8,504 bases of DNA from an uncultured Leucobacter sp. GTDB lineage: Bacteria > Actinomycetota > Actinomycetes > Actinomycetales > Microbacteriaceae. The notes under the pieces were generated by a model that saw only the letters and a program-made list of their open reading frames with translations, was not told the DNA's origin and made no database searches. The translations under genes were made by a program, and so were the position numbers. The stretch is from positions 1 through 8,504 of the forward strand of contig CALCJF010000114.1 of assembly GCA_937967375.1 (NCBI GenBank), in the 5' to 3' direction. This document shows, piece after piece, positions 1 to 5,949 of the stretch; within the stretch, counting starts at the first letter, position 1; every line of letters begins with the position of its first letter.

Positions 1-591
1 GCACATGATTGGCCAGGCGTGCGCCGCCAGTTGGTGGGCGAGCAGCACCGGCTGCGCGTGCTGCAGGTGGGTGCGGCCCGGCAGAATTGCTTCGGGGTGC
101 GCGAGCGACTGGTCGAGGATCGCGGTCGCGAGGTCGAGCAGCAGTTGCTCGATGGTCGCCGCGTGATCGAGCAGATAGAGACGCACGAGCGTGGCGATCT
201 GGTCGTTGCGGCTGCGGCCAGCCCGCAGTTTGCCGCCGAGTTGCACACCCGTGATCTCGATCAGCAGGCGCTCAAGTGCCGAGTGCACGTCTTCATCATC
301 GTCGGCCGGCAGCGCACGGCCATCTGCAACGCGTGCCGAGAGTTCATCGAGCGCGGCATGCATGTCACCCAGCTCTTCGGCGCTCAGGTAGCCCGCGGCG
401 GCGAGCGCGACGGCGTGTGCCTTCGATCCTCGAATGTCGTACTGCGCGAGGGCCCAGTCGAACTGGGTCGACTTGCTGAGCAGCTGCAGCTCGGGTGAGG
501 GGCCGCTCGCGAAGCGTCCGCCCCAGAGCGCGCCCGCCTCTGCTGCGCGGTTGCCTGTTTCGGTGTGCGTGTTCTCGGTAGCCTCAGTCAC
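1..591 (-). CDS. argH: Argininosuccinate lyase, N-terminal 197 residues (cut by window edge)
   Basis: Last enzyme of arginine biosynthesis: a cytoplasmic homotetramer that splits argininosuccinate into arginine and fumarate. Seen in the minus-strand translation: LWGGRF at residues 22-27, YDIRGSKAH at 51-59, the substrate-binding GRSRNDQ at 125-131, and THLQHAQP at 174-181, the conserved active-site segment of the fumarase/aspartase superfamily. The family is usually about 460-480 residues, so more than half, including the GSS-type catalytic serine loop, lies beyond position 1. The start is GTG at 591. An in-frame TAA lies 12 nt upstream, and the nearby ATG (positions 594-596) is out of frame and hits a stop at once. 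No Shine-Dalgarno is visible, but TAAGCT lies 6 nt before the GTG, consistent with leaderless expression. It is separated from argF by the tetR/epimerase pair. The identity is secure; the start is likely. Confidence 0.96.
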   Translation of the reverse strand, partial: MTEATENTHTETGNRAAEAGALWGGRFASGPSPELQLLSKSTQFDWALAQYDIRGSKAHAVALAAAGYLSAEELGDMHAALDELSARVADGRALPADDDEDVHSALERLLIEITGVQLGGKLRAGRSRNDQIATLVRLYLLDHAATIEQLLLDLATAILDQSLAHPEAILPGRTHLQHAQPVLLAHQLAAHAWPIMC

Positions 592-597
592 GCATAC

Positions 598-603
598 AGC
601 TTA
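598..603 (-). promoter_or_regulatory. Candidate -10 element of argH, leaderless
   Basis: Reading the minus strand, TAAGCT is followed by 6 nt and then the GTG start of argH. It fits TANNNT, and the spacing would place transcription initiation at the start codon itself. No convincing -35 is seen; a GC-rich palindrome at 618-633 covers that region. Inferred from spacing and from the same arrangement at three other genes in the window. Confidence 0.5.
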
Positions 604-617
604 TCGAGCGGTGAGCC

Positions 618-633
618 CGAGCGGAGCCGCTCG
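618..633. repeat. GC-rich palindrome in the argH promoter region
   Basis: CGAGCGG and CCGCTCG form a 7-bp inverted repeat around a 2-nt centre (AG). It sits about 15-30 bp upstream of the proposed argH -10, overlapping where a -35 would be, so it could be an operator. With only two nucleotides between the arms it is better read as a protein-binding palindrome than as an RNA hairpin. It does not resemble the AT-rich ARG box. Function unknown. Confidence 0.4.
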
Positions 634-675
634 CTTGCCAGTGCCTCGCCCGCTGCTCGCGCTCATGCAGACAGA

Positions 676-728
676 CAGACAGTAAGTGTCGCCTGAGGCG
701 AGTCAGAGCGACAACTACTGACTGTCTG
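676..728. repeat. Imperfect long inverted repeat between argH and tetR
   Basis: The left arm CAGACAGT (676-683) pairs with ACTGTCTG (721-728). After one mismatch AGT pairs with ACT, and after a 4-nt bulge on the right arm GTCGC (688-692) pairs with GCGAC (708-712). An alternative inner hairpin is CGCCT-G-AGGCG at 691-701. It is preceded by a CAGA tetranucleotide run at 668-682. It lies 3' of tetR and 5' of argH, so it could end tetR transcription, but there is no T-run after it on the minus strand. A small dispersed repeat is the other possibility. The rest of the 172-bp gap (592-763) shows no gene. Confidence 0.45.
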
Positions 729-763
729 CGGGCCACCGGGCTGTTTGGACGATGATGATCCGC

Positions 764-1477
764 CTATGAAAGGTCAAAGCGAGCGACGGTCTCGGCGATC
801 CAGCGTTCGAGCAGCTCTTCGCCGTGACTCGCAAGCTCAGCACCGAGCTGCTGAAATACCTCGGCACTGATCAGCCCGATCAGGCCGGTCCAGGCGCCGA
901 GGGCAGTGACCCCAAGCTCAGGATCAGCATCGATTCCGATCTCCGCAGCGCCAGCGAGCAGCTCGCTGCGTAGCGAGGGCGAGGCCTTCGGCACGCTAGC
1001 GGGGCGAACGAACTTACCCAGAGAGAGTGCCCGCAGGAATGTCGTCATCACAAGCGTTCCCGGACCATTGGTCTGGTCTGCCGGAGCAGAGTAGCCGGGC
1101 ACTGGGCTGCCGTAAGCGAGCGCCCATCTTGCCGGATTGGCAGTCGCCCAGCGTCGCATGCCCGTCGCGATTGCAGCCAGCTGCTGACCGGCAGGCGCAC
1201 CTTGGTCGACTTCGTCAAGCGCCGACTTCGCAAGATCGCCATATGCGTCGACGATCAGCAGGGTGAGTAACTCATCGCGGTTTGCCACGTGCCGGTAAAT
1301 CGCTGACGAGGCGACACCGAGACCGCGCGCGATCTCGCGCACAGAGAGCGCGGGGGCGCCGACTTCGGCGAGTTGTTCGTTACCAAGACGGAGAATCCCT
1401 TCGCGCATCTGCGCGCGGGCTTCGGCGTGGCTGCGACGCGGTCGGTTCATGCCGCCAGTCTGCCAGGGAACAGGCAC
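764..1477 (-). CDS. TetR/AcrR-family transcriptional repressor, WHG C-terminal domain type
   Basis: DNA-binding regulator, 237 residues. The N-terminal TetR helix-turn-helix spans about residues 25-72, with LSVREIARGLGVASSAIYRH at 44-63, matching the family pattern in which the recognition helix ends in YRH. The C-terminal half has PARWALAYGSPVPGYSAP (115-132), typical of actinobacterial TetR proteins with the WHG-type ligand domain (Pfam TetR_C_33). The GTG at 1477 is chosen because TAAATT stands 6 nt before it. The alternative is ATG at 1450, giving 228 residues and beginning MNRPRRSHAEA; the extra nine residues are unremarkable and the ATG also lacks a clear Shine-Dalgarno. It is divergent from the epimerase gene with two matching palindromes between them, so repression of itself and that gene is the likely role. 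The ligand is unknown. Confidence 0.92.
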   Translation of the reverse strand: MPVPWQTGGMNRPRRSHAEARAQMREGILRLGNEQLAEVGAPALSVREIARGLGVASSAIYRHVANRDELLTLLIVDAYGDLAKSALDEVDQGAPAGQQLAAIATGMRRWATANPARWALAYGSPVPGYSAPADQTNGPGTLVMTTFLRALSLGKFVRPASVPKASPSLRSELLAGAAEIGIDADPELGVTALGAWTGLIGLISAEVFQQLGAELASHGEELLERWIAETVARFDLS

Positions 1478-1483
1478 AGGCGC

Positions 1484-1489
1484 AATTTA
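1484..1489 (-). promoter_or_regulatory. Candidate -10 element of tetR, leaderless
   Basis: TAAATT on the minus strand lies exactly 6 nt before the GTG at 1477. It overlaps operator candidate 1, so a repressor bound there would block this promoter. A TTGAAT (1510-1515, minus) is 20 nt away, too far for a good -35. Confidence 0.45.
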
Positions 1490-1499
1490 GTGATCACTG
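1485..1499. promoter_or_regulatory. Operator candidate 1 for the TetR repressor
   Basis: ATTTAGTGATCACTG contains the perfect 10-bp palindrome AGTGATCACT (1489-1498). A second copy with 14 of 15 identical bases lies at 1542-1556. The site overlaps the proposed tetR -10. The palindrome and the repetition are directly visible; binding by the adjacent TetR protein is inferred from position. Confidence 0.6.
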
Positions 1500-1502
1500 C
1501 TC

Positions 1503-1531
1503 TTGATTTATTCAAGGACATCGAGTAGCGT
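1503..1531 (+). promoter_or_regulatory. Candidate promoter of the epimerase-like gene
   Basis: TTGATT (1503-1508), a 17-bp spacer and TAGCGT (1526-1531, fitting TANNNT). Transcription would begin near 1538, so operator candidate 2 lies immediately downstream of the start site. The -35 also lies in a small inverted repeat, CTTGA/TCAAG (1502-1516). Confidence 0.45.
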
Positions 1532-1541
1532 TGCGACTGTC

Positions 1542-1556
1542 ATTTAGTGAGCACTG
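1542..1556. promoter_or_regulatory. Operator candidate 2 for the TetR repressor
   Basis: ATTTAGTGAGCACTG differs from operator candidate 1 by one base and lies in the same orientation, 57 bp away. The core AGTGAGCACT is an imperfect palindrome. It ends 18 bp before the ATG of the epimerase-like gene and just downstream of its predicted transcription start, a good position for repression by roadblock. Confidence 0.55.
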
Positions 1557-1574
1557 ATCACAAAAGGAATCAAC

Positions 1575-2507
1575 ATGCGTTATCTCATCACCGGAGCCGG
1601 GCAGATCGGCACGCAGCTTGCTCTCGATCTCGTGGCCGCCGACCATGAAGCAGTCGTGCTCCGCCGCGGCAACACACCGGTGCAAGGTGCCCGCACCCAA
1701 ATGGGCGACGCTGGGAATCCCGCGACTGTACGCGCAGCCGCGGAGGGAGTGGACGCGATCTTCCACTGCATCCACGCCGCTTACTCGGCGAAGACGTGGC
1801 TGCGAGAACTGCCACACCGGGAAGCAGCGGTCATGGATATCGCCGCAGAACTCGACGTCCCTGTGGTATTTCCCGAGTCGGTCTATGCCTTCGGGCGAGG
1901 AGCCCAACATCTTTCGGAGCACTCCCCTCTCGCCCCGGTCTCACCGCTCGGCCGGGTACGCGCGCAGCTACTCGAGGCGCGCGCCGCGCACCGGGCTCGC
2001 ACGGCCTCTGTCGTCGCCTCCGATCTGCTCGGCCCGACCTCGACCAGCAACGGTTCGGTCGTGCTCGGCACGCTACTCGTGCCAGCGTCGAGAGGCGCAC
2101 GAGCATGGGCACTGGGAGATACCAACGCGCCCCATGCCATCACCTACACCCCCGACCTCACCCGAGCGATGCTGGCGGCGGTTTCGCTCGCGAAACAGGG
2201 CGGGGTTACGCTGCTCGCCCCCACCGCGCCTGCCCGATCACAACGACAGGTAGTGGCCGATGCCGCAGCCGCTGCCAGGTGCGTAAACGCAGGGATCTCC
2301 CGCGTTCCCACCGCCGCGTTCGCACTGGGCGCCCCGTTCTCGGCCACCATGCGTGAACTCTTTCACCAGCGCTATCTCTGGAATGCGGCCAGCGAGCTGC
2401 TGCCGGGCCTGCTCACGACCGAACTCGGCCTGTTGCCGACTCCATGGGAGAGAGTTCTCGAGGAGTGGGCTCGCTCGCTCAAGCTCGAGCGAGCAGCCAG
2501 GCCATGA
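1575..2507 (+). CDS. Atypical NAD(P)-binding epimerase/SDR-like protein
   Basis: A 310-residue cytoplasmic protein of the extended or atypical SDR (NAD-dependent epimerase) group. It starts MRYLITGAGQIG, a beta strand followed by the dinucleotide-binding GxGxxG (GAGQIG, 7-12). Further family signs are ESVYAFG at 101-107, ASDLLGP at 148-154, and APHAITYTPDLTRAML at 185-200, the usual position of the ITYxxD segment. The usual catalytic YxxxK appears to be replaced at 125-129 by LGRVR, so normal SDR tyrosine/lysine chemistry is doubtful. I recall GRVR at this place in related actinobacterial proteins, so this is probably a family trait. The start is supported by AAGGA (1564-1568) with a 6-nt spacer. 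It is divergent from tetR, its likely regulator. Its last 29 bp overlap argF tail to tail. Substrate unknown. Confidence 0.88.
   Translation: MRYLITGAGQIGTQLALDLVAADHEAVVLRRGNTPVQGARTQMGDAGNPATVRAAAEGVDAIFHCIHAAYSAKTWLRELPHREAAVMDIAAELDVPVVFPESVYAFGRGAQHLSEHSPLAPVSPLGRVRAQLLEARAAHRARTASVVASDLLGPTSTSNGSVVLGTLLVPASRGARAWALGDTNAPHAITYTPDLTRAMLAAVSLAKQGGVTLLAPTAPARSQRQVVADAAAAARCVNAGISRVPTAAFALGAPFSATMRELFHQRYLWNAASELLPGLLTTELGLLPTPWERVLEEWARSLKLERAARP
2473..2494. terminator. Candidate two-way hairpin inside the overlapping gene ends
   Basis: GCTCGCTC (2473-2480) and GAGCGAGC (2487-2494) form an 8-bp GC-rich stem with a 6-nt loop. It lies where the epimerase-like gene (stop 2505-2507) and argF (stop at 2481-2479) overlap, so the same stem forms in both transcripts. 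There is no T-run on either side, so this is at best a weak or hairpin-only terminator. The arms are also CTCG-rich coding sequence and could pair by chance. Confidence 0.4.
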
Positions 2508-3402
2508 GCGCCTTCTGCGCGTGCACTCGATTCTCGGCCTCATCCCACACCGCACTCTGCGGCCCGTCGATCACCTCGGGCGCCACCTCGAACTCGCGAT
2601 ACGCGGGCAGGCAGTGCAAGAAGATCGCGTCGCCCGCAGCCTGAGCCATGAGCTCGGGGGTCACGCGGTAGGCACCGAACGTCGCCACGCGCGCGGCCTT
2701 CTCGGCCTCCTGGCCCATCGACACCCAGGTGTCGGTGATGACCACGTCGACGCCGTCGACCGCCGCCTGCGGGTCGGCCGTCACGGTGACGCTGCCGCCG
2801 GTGGCGGCGGCGATCCTTTTCGCGTCTTCGACCACGTCTGCGCGCGGCTGGTAACCCTCGGGACCCGCCACGCGAATGTGCATGCCCGCGGTCGCAAACC
2901 CGAGCAGATACGAGTGGCCCATGTTGTTCGCCGCATCACCGAGATACGCGGCCGAGAGACCCCGCAGGTCGCCCTTTCGCTCACGAATCGTCTGCAGATC
3001 GGCGAGAATCTGGCACGGGTGAAAGTCGTCGCTGAGCGAGTTGATCACCGGGACCGTGGCGTGCTCGGCCATCTCTTCGAGCCCGCGGTGCTCGTAGGTG
3101 CGCCACACGATCAACTCGACCATGCGCGAGAGCACCTTGGCGGTGTCACTGATCGACTCCTTGCCACCCATCTGCGACGACTTCGAGTCCATGATGAGCG
3201 GATTGCCGCCGAGGTCGGCGACACCGACCGAGAAGCTCACCTGCGTGCGCGTGCTCGTCTTGTCGAAGATGACCGCGGCGGTCTTCTGGCCCTCGAGGGG
3301 TCGCTCCGCGAATCGATCTCGCTTCAGCCTCGCGGCAAGTTCGAGCACCTCAAGCTGCTCTGCGGGAGAAAGATCGTCATCGCGAAGAAAGTGCCTCGTC
3401 AT
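2479..3402 (-). CDS. argF: Ornithine carbamoyltransferase
   Basis: Converts ornithine and carbamoyl phosphate to citrulline in arginine biosynthesis; normally a cytoplasmic trimer. At 307 residues it has the family's usual length. Visible motifs are the carbamoyl-phosphate-binding STRT (50-53), FHPCQ with its HPCQ signature (128-131), the ornithine-loop DTWVSMG (224-230), and the catalytic HCLP (263-266). The SMG loop and HCLP set it apart from aspartate carbamoyltransferase. The anabolic role is inferred from argH nearby and the absence of arcA or arcC. The start is ATG at 3402, with TAGGCT 6 nt upstream and no Shine-Dalgarno, suggesting a leaderless mRNA. Upstream is a divergent amidohydrolase rather than argD, and downstream the tetR/epimerase pair separates it from argH, so it is not part of a compact arg operon here. 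Confidence 0.97.
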   Translation of the reverse strand: MTRHFLRDDDLSPAEQLEVLELAARLKRDRFAERPLEGQKTAAVIFDKTSTRTQVSFSVGVADLGGNPLIMDSKSSQMGGKESISDTAKVLSRMVELIVWRTYEHRGLEEMAEHATVPVINSLSDDFHPCQILADLQTIRERKGDLRGLSAAYLGDAANNMGHSYLLGFATAGMHIRVAGPEGYQPRADVVEDAKRIAAATGGSVTVTADPQAAVDGVDVVITDTWVSMGQEAEKAARVATFGAYRVTPELMAQAAGDAIFLHCLPAYREFEVAPEVIDGPQSAVWDEAENRVHAQKALMAWLLARA

Positions 3403-3408
3403 GGGTCA

Positions 3409-3414
3409 AGCCTA
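3409..3414 (-). promoter_or_regulatory. Candidate -10 element of argF, leaderless
   Basis: TAGGCT on the minus strand is followed by 6 nt (TGACCC) and then the ATG of argF. It fits TANNNT at the spacing expected when transcription begins on the start codon. No good -35 and no clear ARG box were seen in the 140-bp gap between argF and the amidohydrolase gene. Confidence 0.5.
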
Positions 3415-3493
3415 GACGGTCGGCGAGACATCCCCGGAACGCCACCACCACGGCGAGCTGCAGCCTGATCGCCCTCAACTGCGCTGGGTTCAA

Positions 3494-3499
3494 TATAGT
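3494..3499 (+). promoter_or_regulatory. Candidate -10 element of the amidohydrolase gene
   Basis: TATAGT is one base from the consensus TATAAT, in the only AT-rich patch of the argF/amidohydrolase gap. No convincing -35 is present. Transcription would start near 3506, leaving a leader of about 37 nt. An imperfect inverted repeat, TCAA (3490-3493) and TTGA (3501-3504), brackets the hexamer and could be a regulator site. Confidence 0.5.
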
Positions 3500-3542
3500 C
3501 TTGATCGCGTCCGATGAACACGCCGACGTCGTGAGGCACGAA

Positions 3543-5204
3543 ATGACTTCGCTATCGCTCATCCACTATCGCGGGGGTCGCGTATTCACGGCAGATGCAG
3601 GCTCCCCCTGGGTCGAGTCGTTATTGGTTGCGTCCGACGGCACACTTGCTTTTGCGGGTTCAACCGCAGACGCCGAGGCGCGCGCTGGCATAGAGCGCAC
3701 AGTCGAGCTCGGTGGACGCACCGTGCTGCCAGGCTTCGTCGAGGCGCACAGCCACCTGGTGAACTTGGGGCGCTCGCTCGAACAGGTTGATTTGCTCGAC
3801 GCGGCCGATCTCTCTGAAGTACAGAAAAGGATCGCCGCCGCAGCGGCTGCACAGCCCGGTGCGCCGCGGATCCTCGGGCGCAGCTGGCTGCTCGAGCCGC
3901 TCGCGGGCGCACAACCGAACCGCGCGATGATCGACGCTGTCGAACCCCATCGCCCTGTCTACCTGGTCTCGAACGATCTGCACTCGGGGTGGGTGAACAC
4001 GGCCGCGCTCGCGGAACTCGGTATCGACCGGCACACCTCCGACCCCGAAGGCGGCACCATCGTGCGCGATGCCGATGGAGAAGCCACCGGACTGCTGCTC
4101 GAAACCGCAGCGCTCGTACTCATGCGAGGGGGCATCGAGGCGCTTGAAGACGATACCGTGCGCGACGCAGCGGTGCGTCGGGCCCTTGAGAGCTACCGTG
4201 ATGCGGGCACAACCGCAGTCGCGGATCTGGGGCTGCGCCCCGCAGAGCTCGCTGCCCTCGAGCGCGCTTGGCTGGCCGATGAATTGGCGATCCCCGTCGC
4301 GGGCTACCTGCGAATCGAGACGTCAGCCGATGCGAGATTGGTCGACGAGCAGTTGCAGCGCGCGGTCGAGACCCGAACGCGCATTTCGAGAGTCGCCGAG
4401 CAACGGGGCGAATCAGATCCGATGCTGCACATCGCCGGTGTGAAACTCTGGATCGACGGCGTGATCGATAGCGGTACCGCAGCTCTTATTGAGCCGTTCT
4501 CGGACGGCGGGCACCCGGCCCCGCTCTGGGAGCGCACGATGCTGAACGCAGTGGTGCGCGGGGCCGAGGCGGCCGGCCTGCAGGTTGCAATGCACGCCAT
4601 TGGAGACGCGGGGGTGAGCTTCGCGCTCGATGCGGTAGAGGCGGCACGAAGCGCGAATGGTGGCACGGCGATCGCGCACCGGATCGAGCACCTCGAGGTC
4701 GTGCAGCCGGGCACCGCCGAACGTCTTGCAGCGCTCGGGGTCATCGCCTCGGTGCAGCCGGTGCACGCCGACCCAGCGGTCCAGGGCGCCTGGCGCAGGC
4801 AGCTCGGCGATGGGCGGATCGACCGGGGCTACCCGTGGGCCGAGTTCGATGCGGCAGGCGCAGTGATCGCGCTCGGCACAGACGCGCCCACCGCACCTTA
4901 CGCGCCCCTGCAGAACCTGTACCTCGCGGTCACGAGACGCTCCCCCGAGCAGCCCCAGCTGCCCCCGAACCATCCCGAGCTGCGTCTCGGCCTCGAGCGG
5001 GCACTCATTGCGGCGACACGCGACGCCGCGGCGGCTTGCGGCTGGGCCGAAACACGAGGGGTGCTGCGCACGGGCATGCGCGCCGACTTCACCGTGATCG
5101 ACGCCGATCCCTTCCAAAACGGAGTGGAGACTCTCCGCGAGCTGCGTCCCATGCTCACCGTCGTCGGCGGGCTCGAGTCGCACCGCAATGTCGCGAAACA
5201 GTAG
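3543..5204 (+). CDS. YtcJ-like metal-dependent amidohydrolase (amidohydrolase family 3)
   Basis: A 553-residue hydrolase of the amidohydrolase superfamily, cytoplasmic by absence of a signal peptide. It has an N-terminal beta-sandwich segment (about 1-60) leading to GFVEAHSH, whose H69 and H71 are the usual first metal ligands. Other expected ligands are present: K301 in GVKLWIDG (candidate carboxylated lysine), H351 in AMHAIGDAG, H383 in HRIEHLE and D447 in GTDAP. The C-terminal GMRADFTVIDADP (511-523) returns to the sandwich domain. All catalytic positions look intact. The family acts on varied amide or cyclic amide bonds and the substrate cannot be told from sequence. The start is ATG at 3543, preceded by GTGAGG (3531-3536) with a 6-nt spacer. 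A TTG at 3501 extends the frame by 14 residues but lies upstream of the predicted transcription start. It is divergent from argF and convergent with the next gene. Confidence 0.9.
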   Translation: MTSLSLIHYRGGRVFTADAGSPWVESLLVASDGTLAFAGSTADAEARAGIERTVELGGRTVLPGFVEAHSHLVNLGRSLEQVDLLDAADLSEVQKRIAAAAAAQPGAPRILGRSWLLEPLAGAQPNRAMIDAVEPHRPVYLVSNDLHSGWVNTAALAELGIDRHTSDPEGGTIVRDADGEATGLLLETAALVLMRGGIEALEDDTVRDAAVRRALESYRDAGTTAVADLGLRPAELAALERAWLADELAIPVAGYLRIETSADARLVDEQLQRAVETRTRISRVAEQRGESDPMLHIAGVKLWIDGVIDSGTAALIEPFSDGGHPAPLWERTMLNAVVRGAEAAGLQVAMHAIGDAGVSFALDAVEAARSANGGTAIAHRIEHLEVVQPGTAERLAALGVIASVQPVHADPAVQGAWRRQLGDGRIDRGYPWAEFDAAGAVIALGTDAPTAPYAPLQNLYLAVTRRSPEQPQLPPNHPELRLGLERALIAATRDAAAACGWAETRGVLRTGMRADFTVIDADPFQNGVETLRELRPMLTVVGGLESHRNVAKQ

Positions 5205-5210
5205 TCGGTA

Positions 5211-5225
5211 CGCAGCAGATCTGCG
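5211..5225. terminator. Short hairpin between convergent genes
   Basis: The 27-bp gap between the amidohydrolase and the cap protein holds CGCAG (5211-5215) and CTGCG (5221-5225), a 5-bp stem with a 5-nt loop. An overlapping perfect palindrome, GCAGATCTGC, lies at 5215-5224. It could weakly terminate both transcripts, but it is short and lacks a T-run. Confidence 0.3.
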
Positions 5226-5231
5226 CAGCCG

Positions 5232-5870
5232 CTACCCGGCATAGAGCAGGGCGAGGATCGCCTGCCCGTCATGCTCGCCCCAGCTTGCGCGCAACGCATA
5301 CTGGTCTTCGCGCGCCATGAGTGCGGGGTTGATGACGCGCACGATGTCGAGCACGGCGAGATCATCTGAAACTCTTGTGAGCGGACCCACCTGTTCGACG
5401 GTTGCCTCAGCCAGCTCGGGGGCCTGGTCGCCCGGTCTGCCCGAACCCTGCACTCGAACTGCAGGCTGCCGCGAGACACGGTTGCCAGAAGCGTCTTGCA
5501 CGAACTCGTCGGCATGGTGCCCGCCGGTCGCGATCGTCGCGGCCATCACCGACCGGAATACTGGATCACCGGCGGCATCGCTGATCCAACGGGTGCCGAG
5601 CACCCCGTGCTCTGACGTGCCGACAAGAAAGTCCTCGCCGCCCACAAGCGGCGCACCCCGGTAGCTGAGCGGCACGTAATACACGGTGTCGTCGCCCGCG
5701 GTCAGCAGTATGCCCTCGAGCCCGACCTCTCCGGCAGGATCGTCAAGGCGAAAACCGCCGAGGCTCACGAGCGAATTCGCGTCGCCGGCGAACCACGGCT
5801 GCGAGGGCAGCCATGCGGCAAGCAGTTCGAGCTTCGACGGGGACATCGTGGTCTGGTGCATGAGTGCCAT
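5232..5870 (-). CDS. Stand-alone maltokinase N-terminal cap-like protein
   Basis: A 212-residue soluble protein with no signal peptide. It begins MALMHQTTMSPSKLELLAAW and continues with the pattern I associate with the maltokinase N-terminal cap family in actinobacteria: LPSQPWF (21-27), GGFRLDDPAGEVGLEGILL (38-56), YYVPLSYRGAPL (64-75), FLVGTSEHGVLGTRW (81-95) and a C-terminal RASWGEHDGQAILALLYAG (194-212). Full maltokinases are about 450 residues and carry a kinase-like domain after the cap. Here the gene stops at the cap, with a clean end, so it is probably a genuine single-domain family member and not a fragment. Catalysis is not expected; a binding or regulatory role in trehalose/glycogen metabolism is only a guess, and no such gene is nearby. 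The start is ATG at 5870, 6 nt after TAGGAT, whose AGGA could also serve as a ribosome site. Confidence 0.8.
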   Translation of the reverse strand: MALMHQTTMSPSKLELLAAWLPSQPWFAGDANSLVSLGGFRLDDPAGEVGLEGILLTAGDDTVYYVPLSYRGAPLVGGEDFLVGTSEHGVLGTRWISDAAGDPVFRSVMAATIATGGHHADEFVQDASGNRVSRQPAVRVQGSGRPGDQAPELAEATVEQVGPLTRVSDDLAVLDIVRVINPALMAREDQYALRASWGEHDGQAILALLYAG

Positions 5871-5876
5871 GCCCCG

Positions 5877-5882
5877 ATCCTA
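5877..5882 (-). promoter_or_regulatory. Candidate -10 element of the cap-protein gene, leaderless
   Basis: TAGGAT on the minus strand lies exactly 6 nt before the ATG, as TAGGCT does at argF. The AGGA inside it, 7 nt from the ATG, is a possible Shine-Dalgarno instead, so leaderless expression is less certain here. The -35 position falls on the typA terminator stem. Confidence 0.45.
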
Positions 5883-5899
5883 CGCCCCTGATATGCGAA

Positions 5900-5931
5900 C
5901 GGGGCAGTGACCAGAAATGATCACTGCCCCG
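5900..5931. terminator. Terminator hairpin downstream of typA
   Basis: CGGGGCAGTGA (5900-5910) and TCACTGCCCCG (5921-5931) form a perfect 11-bp stem with a 10-nt loop, 18 bp after the typA stop codon. It is the strongest hairpin in the window. On the minus strand it is followed by TTCGC, not a long T-run, so it is a GC-rich terminator with a poor tail, common in high-GC actinobacteria. Both strands can form it, but only typA reads into it. Confidence 0.7.
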
Positions 5932-5949
5932 CTCGTTCAAGCAAAGGAG

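Noticed and set aside
19..498. A 159-codon plus-strand frame at the window start
   Set aside because: It is antisense to argH, whose minus-strand translation shows GRSRNDQ and THLQHAQP.
2353..3468. A 371-codon plus-strand frame across argF
   Set aside because: An antisense shadow of argF, which has complete STRT, HPCQ and HCLP motifs. The shadow product is low-complexity and resembles nothing.
3403..3542. An ARG box for arginine repression upstream of argF
   Set aside because: The only AT-rich palindrome, TCAA/TTGA at 3490-3504, does not fit the TGAAT/ATTCA pattern and is placed over the amidohydrolase promoter, about 90 bp from argF.
3501..3542. TTG at 3501 as the start of the amidohydrolase
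   Set aside because: It begins 1 nt after the proposed -10, so it would precede the transcription start, and it has no ribosome site. ATG at 3543 has GTGAGG at good spacing.
4413..5183. A 256-codon minus-strand frame within the amidohydrolase gene
   Set aside because: The plus-strand frame carries all the metal ligands of the amidohydrolase family; the opposite frame has no recognisable domain.
5917..5929. A third TetR-operator-like sequence (TGATCACTG) near typA
   Set aside because: It shares only a short core with the sites near tetR and is fully explained as one arm and loop edge of the typA terminator stem.
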